This document shows positions 14,439 to 23,600 of a stretch of DNA of 64,000 bases, piece after piece. The notes under the pieces are model-generated. The model searched no databases. It was not told where the DNA came from and saw only the letters and a program-made list of their open reading frames with translations. Source of the DNA: a virus; the IMG/VR virus record IMGVR_UViG_3300043446_000617, positions 1 through 64,000 of that record; one strand, written 5' to 3'. How positions within the stretch are numbered: the first letter of the stretch is position 1; each line of letters begins with the position of its first letter. Position numbers and translations under genes: made by a program.

Positions 14439-15182
14439 ATGTTGATTGACGATGACAAAGAGGTGTTTGGTGAACTAGAAGCTGAAGAGCAAAAGATTGA
14501 GCAAAAGTCTGAGCTTCCTGAGAAATACAGGGACAAAAGTTTAGATGAGATTGTGAGAATGCACCAAGAGGCTGAGAAGCTCATTGGTAAGCAAGCACAA
14601 GAAGTAGGCGAAGTCCGTAAGCTCGCAGATGAACTTATCAAACAGAACCTTGGGTCTAGACAACAACAGACAAAAATGGAAGAGCCTGAAGTAGATTTCT
14701 TTGAGAATCCACAGAAGGCAGTTCAACGGACAGTTGATAATCACCCTGACATCTTAGCTGCACGACAAGTGACGCTAGAGATGAAAAAGGCACAGATTCA
14801 GCAGAAGTTGGCTCAAGAACATCCCGACTTTGGCGAAATCGCTAAAGATCAGGACTTTGCAAACTGGGTTAAATCTAGCCCTGTTCGCATTAAGTTATTT
14901 GAGCAAGCTGATGCGGGATATGATTACGACTCTGCCAATGAATTGCTGTCTACTTACAAGCAACTTCGTAGCATGAAGACTAAGCAAGCAAGTGATGCTG
15001 GAGAAGCCACTCGCAAGCAGAATCTGAAGGCTGTTGGAGTTGATGTTGGTGGTTCTGGAGAATCTTCTAAGAAGGTTTATCGTAGGGCTGACCTTATTCG
15101 GCTGAAAATGCAAGACCCTGGTCGTTATGAAGCGCTAAGTGACGAGATCATGCAAGCGTATTCTGAAGGCCGAGTTAAGTAA
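14439..15182 (+). CDS. Capsid scaffolding protein
   Basis: 247 residues, highly charged and helical with no hydrophobic core: LIDDDKEVFGELEAEEQKIE, KYRDKSLDEIVRMHQEAEKL, and a basic C-terminus (KKVYRRADLIRLKMQDPGRY) that could bind the capsid shell. Position directly before the major capsid gene is diagnostic. It directs prohead assembly and leaves before DNA entry. Identical to 47996-48739. Confidence 0.82.
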   Translation: MLIDDDKEVFGELEAEEQKIEQKSELPEKYRDKSLDEIVRMHQEAEKLIGKQAQEVGEVRKLADELIKQNLGSRQQQTKMEEPEVDFFENPQKAVQRTVDNHPDILAARQVTLEMKKAQIQQKLAQEHPDFGEIAKDQDFANWVKSSPVRIKLFEQADAGYDYDSANELLSTYKQLRSMKTKQASDAGEATRKQNLKAVGVDVGGSGESSKKVYRRADLIRLKMQDPGRYEALSDEIMQAYSEGRVK

Positions 15183-15208
15183 CTTTTTTATTTTTTGGAG
15201 ATTTAATC

Positions 15209-16183
15209 ATGGCAAATACCGCCTTTTCCCCCGCAAATAGTGTAACCACTACATCCGCAGCTAACTTCATTCCAGAGATTTGGAGTGATGAAATTGTTGC
15301 CGCCTATAAAAAGAACCTCGTATTGGCCAACTTGGTCAAGAAGATGTCTTTCAAAGGCAAAAAGGGTGACACTGTTAACATCCCTAGCCCTGCTCGTGGT
15401 TCTGCTTCTGCTAAAGCCGCTACCGATGCAGTTACTTTGATTGCCGAGAGCGACACTAACATTCAAGTGTTGATCAACAAGCACTATGAGTACTCACGCT
15501 TGATCGAAGACATCGTTGAAGTGCAAGCCCTGACATCTTTGCGTTCTTTCTACACAGAAGACGCAGGTTATGCTTTGGCAAAGCGCATCGATACTGACTT
15601 GGTTCAGTTGGGTCGTGCTTTCAATGGCGCTACTGTTGGTACTGATGACTATGCTACTAGCAACACTACTACCAAAGCCTATATCGGCTCTGATGGTACT
15701 ACTGCTTACAACAGCACATCTTCTAACGCTGCTGCTTTGACAGATGCTGCTATTCGTCGCACTATTCAGCGCTTGGACGACAACGACATTCCTATGGATG
15801 GTCGTTTCTTCCTGATTCCTCCATCAAGCCGCAACACTTTGATGGGTCTGGCTCGTTACACTGAGCAAGCCTTCATCGGTAATGGCGATGCGATCCGCAA
15901 TGGTGAAATCGGTCAACTGTACGGCATGGCTGTGTTTGCATCTTCTAATGCTGACACTGGTGCTGGTAACTCTGGCGCTGACCGCATCTGCTTGATGGGC
16001 CACAAAGACGCTATGGTCTTGGTTGAGCAATTGGGCATCCGTTCACAGACTCAGTACAAGCAAGAGTACCTCGGTACATTGTTCACTGCTGACACTATCT
16101 ATGGTGTGAAAGCTCTGCGTACATCTGCTACTAGCTCTGCCGCTAACGCATCTGGTGCATTTGCCTTGGCAGTTCCTGCTTAA
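15209..16183 (+). CDS. Major capsid protein
   Basis: 324 residues, preceded by a TTTGGAG ribosome-binding site. Pattern of podoviral HK97-fold capsid proteins: FIPEIWSDEIVAAYKKNLVL, MSFKGKKGDTVNIPSPARGS, then DTDLVQLGRAFNGATVGTDD and IPMDGRFFLIPPSSRNTLMG. Small residues and Thr/Ser are enriched, as in highly expressed coat proteins. A terminator hairpin follows, probably setting coat excess. Identical to 48766-49740. Confidence 0.92.
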   Translation: MANTAFSPANSVTTTSAANFIPEIWSDEIVAAYKKNLVLANLVKKMSFKGKKGDTVNIPSPARGSASAKAATDAVTLIAESDTNIQVLINKHYEYSRLIEDIVEVQALTSLRSFYTEDAGYALAKRIDTDLVQLGRAFNGATVGTDDYATSNTTTKAYIGSDGTTAYNSTSSNAAALTDAAIRRTIQRLDDNDIPMDGRFFLIPPSSRNTLMGLARYTEQAFIGNGDAIRNGEIGQLYGMAVFASSNADTGAGNSGADRICLMGHKDAMVLVEQLGIRSQTQYKQEYLGTLFTADTIYGVKALRTSATSSAANASGAFALAVPA

Positions 16184-16194
16184 TGTTGCCACTT

Positions 16195-16224
16195 CTCCCC
16201 TGTCTTCGGATGGGGGAGTTTTTT
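16195..16224 (+). terminator. Terminator after the capsid gene
   Basis: CTCCCC (16195-16200) pairs with GGGGAG (16213-16218), followed by six T (16219-16224). Probably a partial terminator that lowers transcription beyond the capsid gene. Confidence 0.8.
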
Positions 16225-16246
16225 CTTAATCTAGGAGGAATTTATT

Positions 16247-16570
16247 ATGGCAACCGCATCATCGGTAACATCACGCAGAGGTAATGACCAGTTTCGTGGT
16301 TTGTTTAGCGACACTTGGGCTGTTCGTGCTACTTTGGACGCAGGTTCATTGGTGGATGGCGCAGGCGAGACTGACGATATCACTATCCCTGGCGTAGCCT
16401 TGGGCGATATGGTCATTGGCGCATCTTTGGGTGTAGATTTGGTTGGTTTAACAGTAACAGGTTATGTTTCTGCCGCAAACACAGTCAAATTCCGTATCCA
16501 GAATGAGTCTGGCTCAACTGTTGACTTGGCTTCTACTACCCTTCGTTTGGTCGTAGTTCGCATGGTCTAA
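16247..16570 (+). CDS. Probable capsid decoration or head protein
   Basis: 107 residues behind a strong TAGGAGGAATT ribosome-binding site. Beta-rich and neutral (GSLVDGAGETDDITIPGVAL, VKFRIQNESGSTVDLASTTL). Flanked by two terminators right after the capsid gene, so it is probably made in large amounts; a decoration protein is the likeliest role, inferred from position. Confidence 0.6.
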   Translation: MATASSVTSRRGNDQFRGLFSDTWAVRATLDAGSLVDGAGETDDITIPGVALGDMVIGASLGVDLVGLTVTGYVSAANTVKFRIQNESGSTVDLASTTLRLVVVRMV

Positions 16571-16574
16571 TCTA

Positions 16575-16597
16575 AAGGGGGCTAATAACCCCCTTTT
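16575..16597 (+). terminator. Second terminator downstream of capsid genes
   Basis: GGGGG (16577-16581) and CCCCC (16589-16593) form a hairpin followed by TTTT. Confidence 0.75.
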
Positions 16598-16611
16598 CTT
16601 CGGAGATTCTT

Positions 16612-16809
16612 ATGGCAACCTTTAAGTGCTTACAAAGTGGGCAAACAGTAACTTTCACGCTTCAACATGATATTGATAGCATGAAGGGTCATGCAGGTTA
16701 TGTCAGAATAGACGAAGAAGTTAAAGAGTCTTTTGAAAAGCCTTTAATATTGTCTCAACCACAGCCTGTTAAGAAGATGGGCAGACCAAGGAAGACTGCA
16801 AATGTCTGA
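16612..16809 (+). CDS. Small protein with C-terminal GRPRK motif
   Basis: 65 residues: a beta-rich start (ATFKCLQSGQTVTFTLQHDI) and a basic AT-hook-like tail (KKMGRPRKTANV). Similar short proteins follow capsid genes in related phages. May bind packaged DNA; unproven. Confidence 0.65.
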   Translation: MATFKCLQSGQTVTFTLQHDIDSMKGHAGYVRIDEEVKESFEKPLILSQPQPVKKMGRPRKTANV

Positions 16810-17005
16810 GATTGATCCACGAGAGTTCGGTAAGTTAGAAGCCCAAGTAGAGGCTCTACAGTCCGAAGTTCATGCTATGCGTGAAGATATTAAAGCCCTT
16901 TTAGAGATGGCAAACAAGTCCAAAGGTGGAATGTTTGTTGGAATGGCTATCGCTTCTGTTTTAGGTGGTGTAGTATCCTTTATAGCTACTAAGGTGATAC
17001 GATGA
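16802..17005 (+). CDS. Coiled-coil protein with C-terminal membrane helix
   Basis: 67 residues. A heptad-like helix (EFGKLEAQVEALQSEVHAMR, EDIKALLEMA) and one transmembrane segment (GMFVGMAIASVLGGVVSFIA), layout similar to XhlA-type lysis accessory proteins. Overlaps both neighbours. Holin-like role possible but unproven. Confidence 0.6.
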   Translation: MSEIDPREFGKLEAQVEALQSEVHAMREDIKALLEMANKSKGGMFVGMAIASVLGGVVSFIATKVIR

Positions 17006-17409
17006 AACTTCTATCTGGCGATACTTGTCCTATAGCGACACAAGATGTTTCGGTCAATCTGAAGAACCGAAATAATGCCTTTAAGAAGTTTGGCTACGGC
17101 CCACCCAACCCTAATGAACCAAATGATGCGTTTTGGCTAAAGAAAGCCAAGATGTATAACGCTCCTACCTCTGTCATCAAAGGTATGCGTTGCGGTAATT
17201 GTGCTGCTTTTATCCAAACTCCAAAGATGATGGCCTGTATTGAAGGCGGTCTAGATAAGGATGAGGTCGAAGGAGAGCTTTCTTATGACAAGAACTTTGT
17301 TAAAGCGGCTGATCTCGGCTATTGCGACTTATTTCAGTTCACTTGTGCTTCCGCTCGTACTTGTGATGCGTGGAAATCTGGCGGCCCTATTACGAAGGAG
17401 AAACCATGA
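17002..17409 (+). CDS. Cysteine-rich protein resembling HiPIP iron-sulfur proteins
   Basis: 135 residues with ordered cysteines: CGNCAAF near residue 63, then MMACIEGG, GYCDLF, FTCASARTCDAWKSGGP. The CxxC...C...GYC pattern recalls high-potential iron-sulfur proteins and recurs in marine and freshwater podophages. Right copy 50559-50966 keeps all the cysteines. An Fe-S or zinc cofactor is plausible; function unknown. Confidence 0.6.
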   Translation: MKLLSGDTCPIATQDVSVNLKNRNNAFKKFGYGPPNPNEPNDAFWLKKAKMYNAPTSVIKGMRCGNCAAFIQTPKMMACIEGGLDKDEVEGELSYDKNFVKAADLGYCDLFQFTCASARTCDAWKSGGPITKEKP

Positions 17410-17558
17410 AAGCAACCAAGAAACCAAGCGATAAGAAGCCTAAAGGTATGCCTATCGCTATTATGATTGCCGTAGGAAAGCCTAAAATGCGTCCTATGCC
17501 TACTCGTGGTGGTCGTACAGCCACTAACATGATGAAGAAATCTGGGAGAAGCAAATGA
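17406..17558 (+). CDS. Lys/Met/Pro-rich small basic protein
   Basis: 50 residues from ATG 17406 (ATGA overlap). Very basic (KKPSDKKPKGMPIAIMIAVG, then MRPMPTRGGRTATNMM). First of four ATGA-linked basic genes ending at 18164. Probably virion DNA-binding or assembly factors. Confidence 0.6.
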   Translation: MKATKKPSDKKPKGMPIAIMIAVGKPKMRPMPTRGGRTATNMMKKSGRSK

Positions 17559-17728
17559 AGAAAGCCGCAGCCGCTAAGAAAGTTGGCAAAGTCATGCACG
17601 AATACAAGACTGGTATGCTTCATACTGGGTCTAAAAAAGGCCCTACTGTCACTTCTCGTAAACAGGCTATTGCCATTGCTTTGTCTGAAGCAGGTATGTC
17701 TAAGCCTAAGATGAAGAAAAAGAAATGA
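17555..17728 (+). CDS. DUF6496-type small basic protein
   Basis: 57 residues, ATGA overlap. KVMHEYKTGMLHTGSKKGP and RKQAIAIALSEAGMSK match the DUF6496 pattern. Lys-rich at both ends. Function unknown; homologue at 51112-51279. Confidence 0.68.
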   Translation: MKKAAAAKKVGKVMHEYKTGMLHTGSKKGPTVTSRKQAIAIALSEAGMSKPKMKKKK

Positions 17729-17874
17729 AACAAGGTCTTTACGCTAACATCCATGCCAAACAAGAGCGCATCAAAGCAGGCTCTAAGGAAAAGATGCGTA
17801 AAGTTGGCTCAAAGGGCGCTCCAACAGAGGCCGCCTTTAAAGCTGCAGCTAAAACTGCAAAGAAGAAGAAATGA
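17725..17874 (+). CDS. Small basic conserved phage protein
   Basis: 49 residues: MKQGLYANIHAKQERIKAGS, KMRKVGSKGAPTEAAF, ending in a poly-Lys tail. ATGA overlap at both ends. Recurrent in podophage structural operons next to DUF6496 and DUF6321 genes. Function unknown. Confidence 0.65.
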   Translation: MKQGLYANIHAKQERIKAGSKEKMRKVGSKGAPTEAAFKAAAKTAKKKK

Positions 17875-18164
17875 AAACTCCTGCTTGGCAAAGAAAAGAA
17901 GGAAAATCTCCTTCTGGGGGCTTGAATGCCAAGGGGAGAGCATCTTATAATGCAGAAACAGGTGGTAATTTAAAAGCACCAGTCAAGTCGGGAGATAACC
18001 CTCGTAGGGCATCCTTTTTAGCACGAATGGGCAATATGCCTGGCGCTGAGATGAAAGATGGAAAGCCTACCCGACTTTTACTTTCTCTTAGAGCTTGGGG
18101 GGCATCGTCCAAGGAAGACGCTAAGGCTAAAGCCAAGGCGATCTCTAAGAGGAATAAGAAATGA
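17871..18164 (+). CDS. DUF6321-type protein
   Basis: 97 residues. The conserved block GGLNAKGRASYNAETGG, VKSGDNPRRASFLARMGNMP, RLLLSLRAWGASSKEDA is typical of DUF6321. Highly basic. Nearly the same in the right copy (51422-51715). Function unknown. Confidence 0.7.
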   Translation: MKTPAWQRKEGKSPSGGLNAKGRASYNAETGGNLKAPVKSGDNPRRASFLARMGNMPGAEMKDGKPTRLLLSLRAWGASSKEDAKAKAKAISKRNKK

Positions 18165-18499
18165 GAGCTAGGTCTGTCGGTGCAAATCTAACTGCTGCAA
18201 CAGCAACTACGCTGTTCACAGTGCCGACTGGCTATTACGCCAAATGCGTATTGCTCCATGCTTCAAACTCTACTTCTGCTAATAAGCATATTACCTTCGA
18301 ATGGTACGATGCTAGTGCATCTTTAACAATTCCAGTAATCTATCAGTACACAATCACGGCAAAAGCAACTTTGTCTGCCATTGATCTGACTAAGTACTTT
18401 GTAATGGAAGAGGGTGACTATATCGTAGCCACTTCTGAATCTGCATCTACGATTTCTGTGATTGCAACATTTGAAATTGAAGGGTCACAACGAACATGA
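18161..18499 (+). CDS. Small beta-rich structural protein
   Basis: 112 residues, ATGA overlap. Ser/Thr/Ala-rich beta pattern (NLTAATATTLFTVPTGYYAK, then SASTISVIATFEIEG). Position before the tail-tube gene suggests a virion decoration or head-tail protein. Homologue 51712-52050 starts at GTG. Confidence 0.62.
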   Translation: MRARSVGANLTAATATTLFTVPTGYYAKCVLLHASNSTSANKHITFEWYDASASLTIPVIYQYTITAKATLSAIDLTKYFVMEEGDYIVATSESASTISVIATFEIEGSQRT

Positions 18500-19140
18500 C
18501 ATACTTAGAACTCGTTAATGATGTGCTTGTTCGCTTGCGTGAAAGCACTGTTTCTACTGTTGGCGAAACAACATATTCTTCTTTGATTGGCAAGTTTGTC
18601 AATGATGCCAAGCGCCAGATCGAAGACACATACACTTGGAATTGTCTATCACAAACAGTAACAATTTCGACTACTGGTGGCACACATTCATATTCTTTGA
18701 CTGGTGTTGGTCAAAAGTTCCGTGTGATGGATTCTCTGAATACAACTAGCAATGTTGTAATGGGTGATATTCCTTTCACGAGCATGAATCGTAAGTTGAA
18801 CTTTGTGACTCCTGTTCAAGGAATCCCCTCTGAATACTGCTTCAATGGCGTGGATTCTAATGGTGACACAAAGATTGATGTTTACCCTATTCCTGATGGC
18901 ACTTACACATTTCTGTTTGATGTGATTGTTCCTCAAGCTAATCTTTCATCTGATAGCACTACAGTAAAAGTCTTGGACTATTTGGTGACTCAGAGTGCTT
19001 ATGCTCGTGCTTTGATTGAGCGTGGTGAAGATGGAGGAACTAACTCTTCCGAGGCTTATGCCATGTTCCGAGGAATGCTTGCTGATGCTATTGCTATGGA
19101 AAGCACTCGTTACCCTGAAGATAATTTTGAGGCAGTCTGA
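18496..19140 (+). CDS. Tail tubular protein A-like adaptor
   Basis: 214 residues. Helical N-terminus (TYLELVNDVLVRLRESTVST, VNDAKRQIEDTYTWNCL) followed by a beta domain and helical C-terminus (AYARALIERGEDGG). This is the pattern of podoviral adaptor proteins that dock under the portal (T7 gp11/P22 gp4-like role). Order portal, capsid, adaptor supports it. Homologue 52047-52691. Confidence 0.72.
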   Translation: MTYLELVNDVLVRLRESTVSTVGETTYSSLIGKFVNDAKRQIEDTYTWNCLSQTVTISTTGGTHSYSLTGVGQKFRVMDSLNTTSNVVMGDIPFTSMNRKLNFVTPVQGIPSEYCFNGVDSNGDTKIDVYPIPDGTYTFLFDVIVPQANLSSDSTTVKVLDYLVTQSAYARALIERGEDGGTNSSEAYAMFRGMLADAIAMESTRYPEDNFEAV

Positions 19141-20684
19141 TGTCTAAGCAACTTCAAAGTTACAGTCTTTCAGCACCAGGCTTTTATGGCTTGAATACTG
19201 AAGACTCACCTCTTGATTTGGGGTCTGGCTTTGCTTTAGTTGCTACAAACTGTATCCTTGATCAATATGGTCGTATTGGTGCTAGAAAAGGTTGGACAAG
19301 GGTTAATTCTTCCTCTGGAAACCTTGGTGCTAATGATGTTGGCGTTATCCATGAGCTAGTTCAGATTGATGGAACATTGACTGTCCTTTTTGCAGGAAAC
19401 AATAAGATATTCAAGCTCAATAGCTCAAATGCTGTTGTTGAATTGACCTATGGTGGGGGTGGTTCTGCTCCTACTATCTCTGCAAATAATTGGCAATGTT
19501 CGACTCTCAATGGTGTTGCATACTTCTTCCAGACTGGACACGATGCTTTGATTTACGACCCTGCAGTAAGCACTACGACTTATCGCAGAGTTTCTGAAAA
19601 ATCAGGAAGTACTGGTACTGTTCCGCAAGCCAATATCTGTTTATCAGCATTTGGTCGGTTGTGGGTTGCTAATACTTCTACTGATAAGGTAACAGTTAGC
19701 TTCTCTGATCTGATTGCAGGTCATGTTTGGTCTGGAGGCACTTCAGGCTCACTAGATGTTTCTCGTGTATGGCCTAATGGTGCTGACGAAGTGATGGGTT
19801 TGGCTGCTCACAATGATTTCTTGTTTATCTTTGGTAAACGACAGATTCTTGTTTATTCAGGCGCTTCTACGCCTGCATCTATCGTTCTGAGCGACACGAT
19901 TGGCTCTATTGGATGTATTGCACGAGATACGATTCAGAGTGTTGGTTCTGATGTAATTTTCTTGTCAGACTCAGGCGTTCGTTCACTGATGAGAACTATT
20001 CAAGAGAAGTCTGCTCCTTTGCGTGACTTGTCTAAGAATGTTCGTTTTGACCTTGCATCATCATTGGCAAGCGAAACATTGGCTAACTTGAAGTCTGTTT
20101 ACTCAGAAAAAGAAGCCTTCTATCTGCTTGTTCTGCCAGCAACATTCCAAGTTTATTGCTTTGATACCAAACAATCATTGCAAGATGGTTCTTCTAGGGT
20201 TACTAAGTGGGATTCTATTGCTCCAACTTGCTTGAAATCATTGCGAAATGGTGATTTGTATATTGGAAAGAATGGTTACATTGGTAAATATGATGGTTAT
20301 TTGGATGACACATCTACTTATCGATTTGCTTACTATACGAACAATGCTGACTTAGGTAATCCTAACCAGATTTCCATTCTGAAGTCTGTTACTGCCATTG
20401 TGATTGGTGGATCGAATCAGTATTTAACAATTCTGTGGGGATTTGACTATTCTGGTGCTTACCAAGCAGAGAACGTCTACATTCCTTCACAGACAAGCTA
20501 TGAGTATGGCACTGCTGAATACAACATAGCTGAATACACAAGTGGTGTCCCTATCAAGACTCTTTCTGCCAATGCAACAGGGGCAGGAAAGATCGTCCAG
20601 ACTGGTTATGAGACTACGATCAACAATGTATCGTTCTCATTGCAAAAGATTGAAATTCAAGCCAAAGATGGCAAAATAGCCTAA
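19140..20684 (+). CDS. Packaged-DNA stabilisation/tail hub protein (gp10-like)
   Basis: 514 residues, beta-rich with repeated blades (DVGVIHELVQIDGTLTVLFA, AHNDFLFIFGKRQILVYSGA, SIGCIARDTIQSVGSDVIFL). N-terminus APGFYGLNTEDSPLDLGSGF and RIGARKGW fit the family that plugs the portal channel and carries fibres in short tails. Start overlaps the previous stop. Homologue 52691-54235. Confidence 0.75.
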   Translation: MSKQLQSYSLSAPGFYGLNTEDSPLDLGSGFALVATNCILDQYGRIGARKGWTRVNSSSGNLGANDVGVIHELVQIDGTLTVLFAGNNKIFKLNSSNAVVELTYGGGGSAPTISANNWQCSTLNGVAYFFQTGHDALIYDPAVSTTTYRRVSEKSGSTGTVPQANICLSAFGRLWVANTSTDKVTVSFSDLIAGHVWSGGTSGSLDVSRVWPNGADEVMGLAAHNDFLFIFGKRQILVYSGASTPASIVLSDTIGSIGCIARDTIQSVGSDVIFLSDSGVRSLMRTIQEKSAPLRDLSKNVRFDLASSLASETLANLKSVYSEKEAFYLLVLPATFQVYCFDTKQSLQDGSSRVTKWDSIAPTCLKSLRNGDLYIGKNGYIGKYDGYLDDTSTYRFAYYTNNADLGNPNQISILKSVTAIVIGGSNQYLTILWGFDYSGAYQAENVYIPSQTSYEYGTAEYNIAEYTSGVPIKTLSANATGAGKIVQTGYETTINNVSFSLQKIEIQAKDGKIA

Positions 20685-20694
20685 GAGGTAAATT

Positions 20695-23600
20695 ATGAGT
20701 AACTACACCAAAACCACCAATTTTGCTAGCAAAGACAATTTATCACCTGGCAATCCTTTGAAGATTGTTAAGGGTGCTGAGATTGACACTGAATATAATA
20801 ATATTGCGACTGCTATTGCCACTAAAACTGACAATGCTTCTGCCAATATTACTGGTGGTTCAATTACTGGTATTACCGATTTGGCTATTGCTGATGGTGG
20901 TACAGGAGCTTCTACGGCTACTGCTGCTATCAATAATCTCTTGCCTTCACAGACAAGCAATGCTAACAAATATCTACAAACTGATGGAACAAATGTTTCT
21001 TGGGATGCTGTCAGTCTATCTACTTCTGACATTACTGGCACTTTACCTGTTGCAAATGGTGGTACAGGCGTAACCACTTCTACTGGCACAGGAAGTGTAG
21101 TGTTGTCAAACTCGCCAACACTTGTGACACCTGCTTTAGGTACTCCTGCATCAGGCGTAGCCACTAACTTAACAGGCTTACCATTAACTACTGGTGTAAC
21201 AGGAACTTTGCCAGTGGCGAATGGCGGTACTGGTGTTACCACATCTACTGGCACAGGTTCTGCCGTTCTATCAAACAGTCCTACATTGGTGACTCCTGCA
21301 TTGGGAACACCTGCCTCTGCGACTTTGACAAATGCCACAGGATTGCCGATCTCTACTGGTGTGAGTGGCTTGGGTACTGGTGTTGCTACTTTCTTGGCTA
21401 CACCTACATCTGCTAATTTGGCTACTGCAGTAAGCGATGAAACAGGTAGTGGGGCTTTGGTGTTTGCCAATAGCCCAACATTGGTCACTCCCGCCCTTGG
21501 AACGCCCTCTAGCGGTACTTTGACCAATGCTACTGGCTTACCTATCAGCACAGGCGTTTCAGGTCTTGGAACAGGCGTAGCAACTTTCCTAGCAACTCCA
21601 TCTAGCGCAAACCTTATCTCTGCTGTAACAGATGAGACTGGCACAGGGTCTTTGGTCTTTGCAACCTCTCCTACATTAGTGACACCTGCTTTGGGTACAC
21701 CTTCTAGTGCAACATTAACTAACGCTACAGGACTTCCAATTTCAACTGGTGTTTCTGGTTTAGGAACTGGTGTTGCTACCGCTCTAGCAGGCAATGTTGG
21801 TTCTGCTGGCGCTCCAGTGGTTAATGGCGGTGTTTTGGGTACTCCATCTAGCGGTACTGCTACTAATTTAACTGGTCTTCCTTTGTCTACAGGCGTGACA
21901 GGAACTTTGCCAGTAGCGAATGGTGGAACTGGAGTAACAACATCCACTGGTTCTGGCAATAATGTACTGTCAACTAGCCCAACCCTTGTAACGCCTGCTC
22001 TTGGTACTCCATCAAGTGCAACATTGACTAATGCAACTGGTTTGCCATTGTCTACTGGTGTTATTGGAACTCTTCCAGTTGCTAATGGTGGAACAGGACA
22101 AACAACATATACAGATGGTCAACTGTTAATTGGTAATTCAACAGGAAATACGCTTACAAAAGCAACATTGACTGCAGGTTCTGGTGTAACTATTACCAAT
22201 GGTGGCGGTTCAATTACTATTGCGGCTTCTGGTGGTGGTGCTTCTGCCGCTACACCTACTGCATTGGGTACTGTTTATGGCTCAATGACCACTAGCGGTG
22301 CGTCACCGTATTTGACTGCACTTGGATATAACGCAGGCGCATCAAATACTGGCGTAAACAATAGTGCTGTAGGTTTCTCTGCGCTGAACAGCAATAGTTC
22401 AGGAACTAATAACAGCGCCCTTGGTATCTACGCTTTGAATTTGAACACTAGTGGCAGTTACAACACTGCTTTGGGTTCTTATTCAATGGGTAGCAATACC
22501 ACAGCATCTGGTAACACAGGTGTTGGTTATTACGCTGTTGGCTCAAATACTACTGGTATATCTAATACAGGCGTTGGTCGAGAAGCCCTGTCCAGCAATA
22601 CCACTGGCAGTTACAACACTGCTGTAGGCGCATTAGCACTTACAGCAAACACAACTGGCGGTGAATATAACAACGCTTTTGGTTGGCAGGCACTGAAAGC
22701 AAACACTACTGGCAATGAGAACCAAGCATTTGGTATATCTGCAATGCTGTCAAATACGACTGGTTCTAATAACACGGCAATGGGTTCAAATGCACTTCGT
22801 TCCAACACCACAGGCACAGATCATGTGGCGGTTGGCTATCAAGCTCTTTATAGCAACTCAACTTCAAACAACCTTTCTGCATTAGGTAGTCAGGCTGGGT
22901 ATTCAATGACAGGTGCATCAGGCACTTTCCTTGGGTATAGGGCTGGATATAGCGTCACAGGAACAGACAATACTGTTGTTGGACATGACGCAATGTATGC
23001 CACTACAACTGGCACATCTAACACGGCAGTTGGCAAACAGGCTTTGCGCTTTAACACCACAGCATCTAACAACACTGCTGTAGGTTATCAGGCGGCATAC
23101 ACAAACACCACTGGTGCAAGCAACACCGCTGTAGGCTATCAATCGTTATACGCAAACACTACGGGTGACATCAGTGTTGCGGTTGGTATGAACGCATTAA
23201 AAGCACAAACTACAGCAACACAAAATACCGCCATGGGTTATGGTGCTGGAGCAAAGCTAACCTCAAGTAGTTACAACGTGGCTATTGGTACTAGCGCATT
23301 AGGCAACATGGTAAATGGCGCTAATCAAAACGTTGCAATTGGACAAAATGCTTTATTAAGTTATGTAAACACAAGCGTTTCTGAAGGTGGTGCGGTTGCG
23401 GTTGGAGCTGGCGCTCTACAAAACTGCACTACAGGTGGCTCTAACATTGCAATGGGGCGTAACGCTGGATTATCAATTACAACAGGCGCACTTAACACGG
23501 TAATAGGGGATAGGGCTGGCGAATCTGCCAACTCAAATTATGGTGTGTATCTTGGTTCATTCTGCGGCATTTACACAACTGGCGACTACAACACTTTTAT

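Larger units (their letters stand above)
14120..16986. repeat. 2867-bp block identical to 47677-50543
   Basis: From 14120 to 16986 the sequence matches 47677-50543 in every line compared, with a constant offset of 33557. It covers the zinc-ribbon gene, scaffold, capsid and small downstream genes. Substitutions appear immediately outside (14119 A/G; 16987 T/C). Confidence 0.9.

Noticed and set aside
20703-21959. 418-codon minus-strand ORF inside the fibre repeats
   Set aside because: It is the antisense shadow of the Gly/Thr repeat codons. The composition is Pro/Val-rich repetition and there is no ribosome-binding site.
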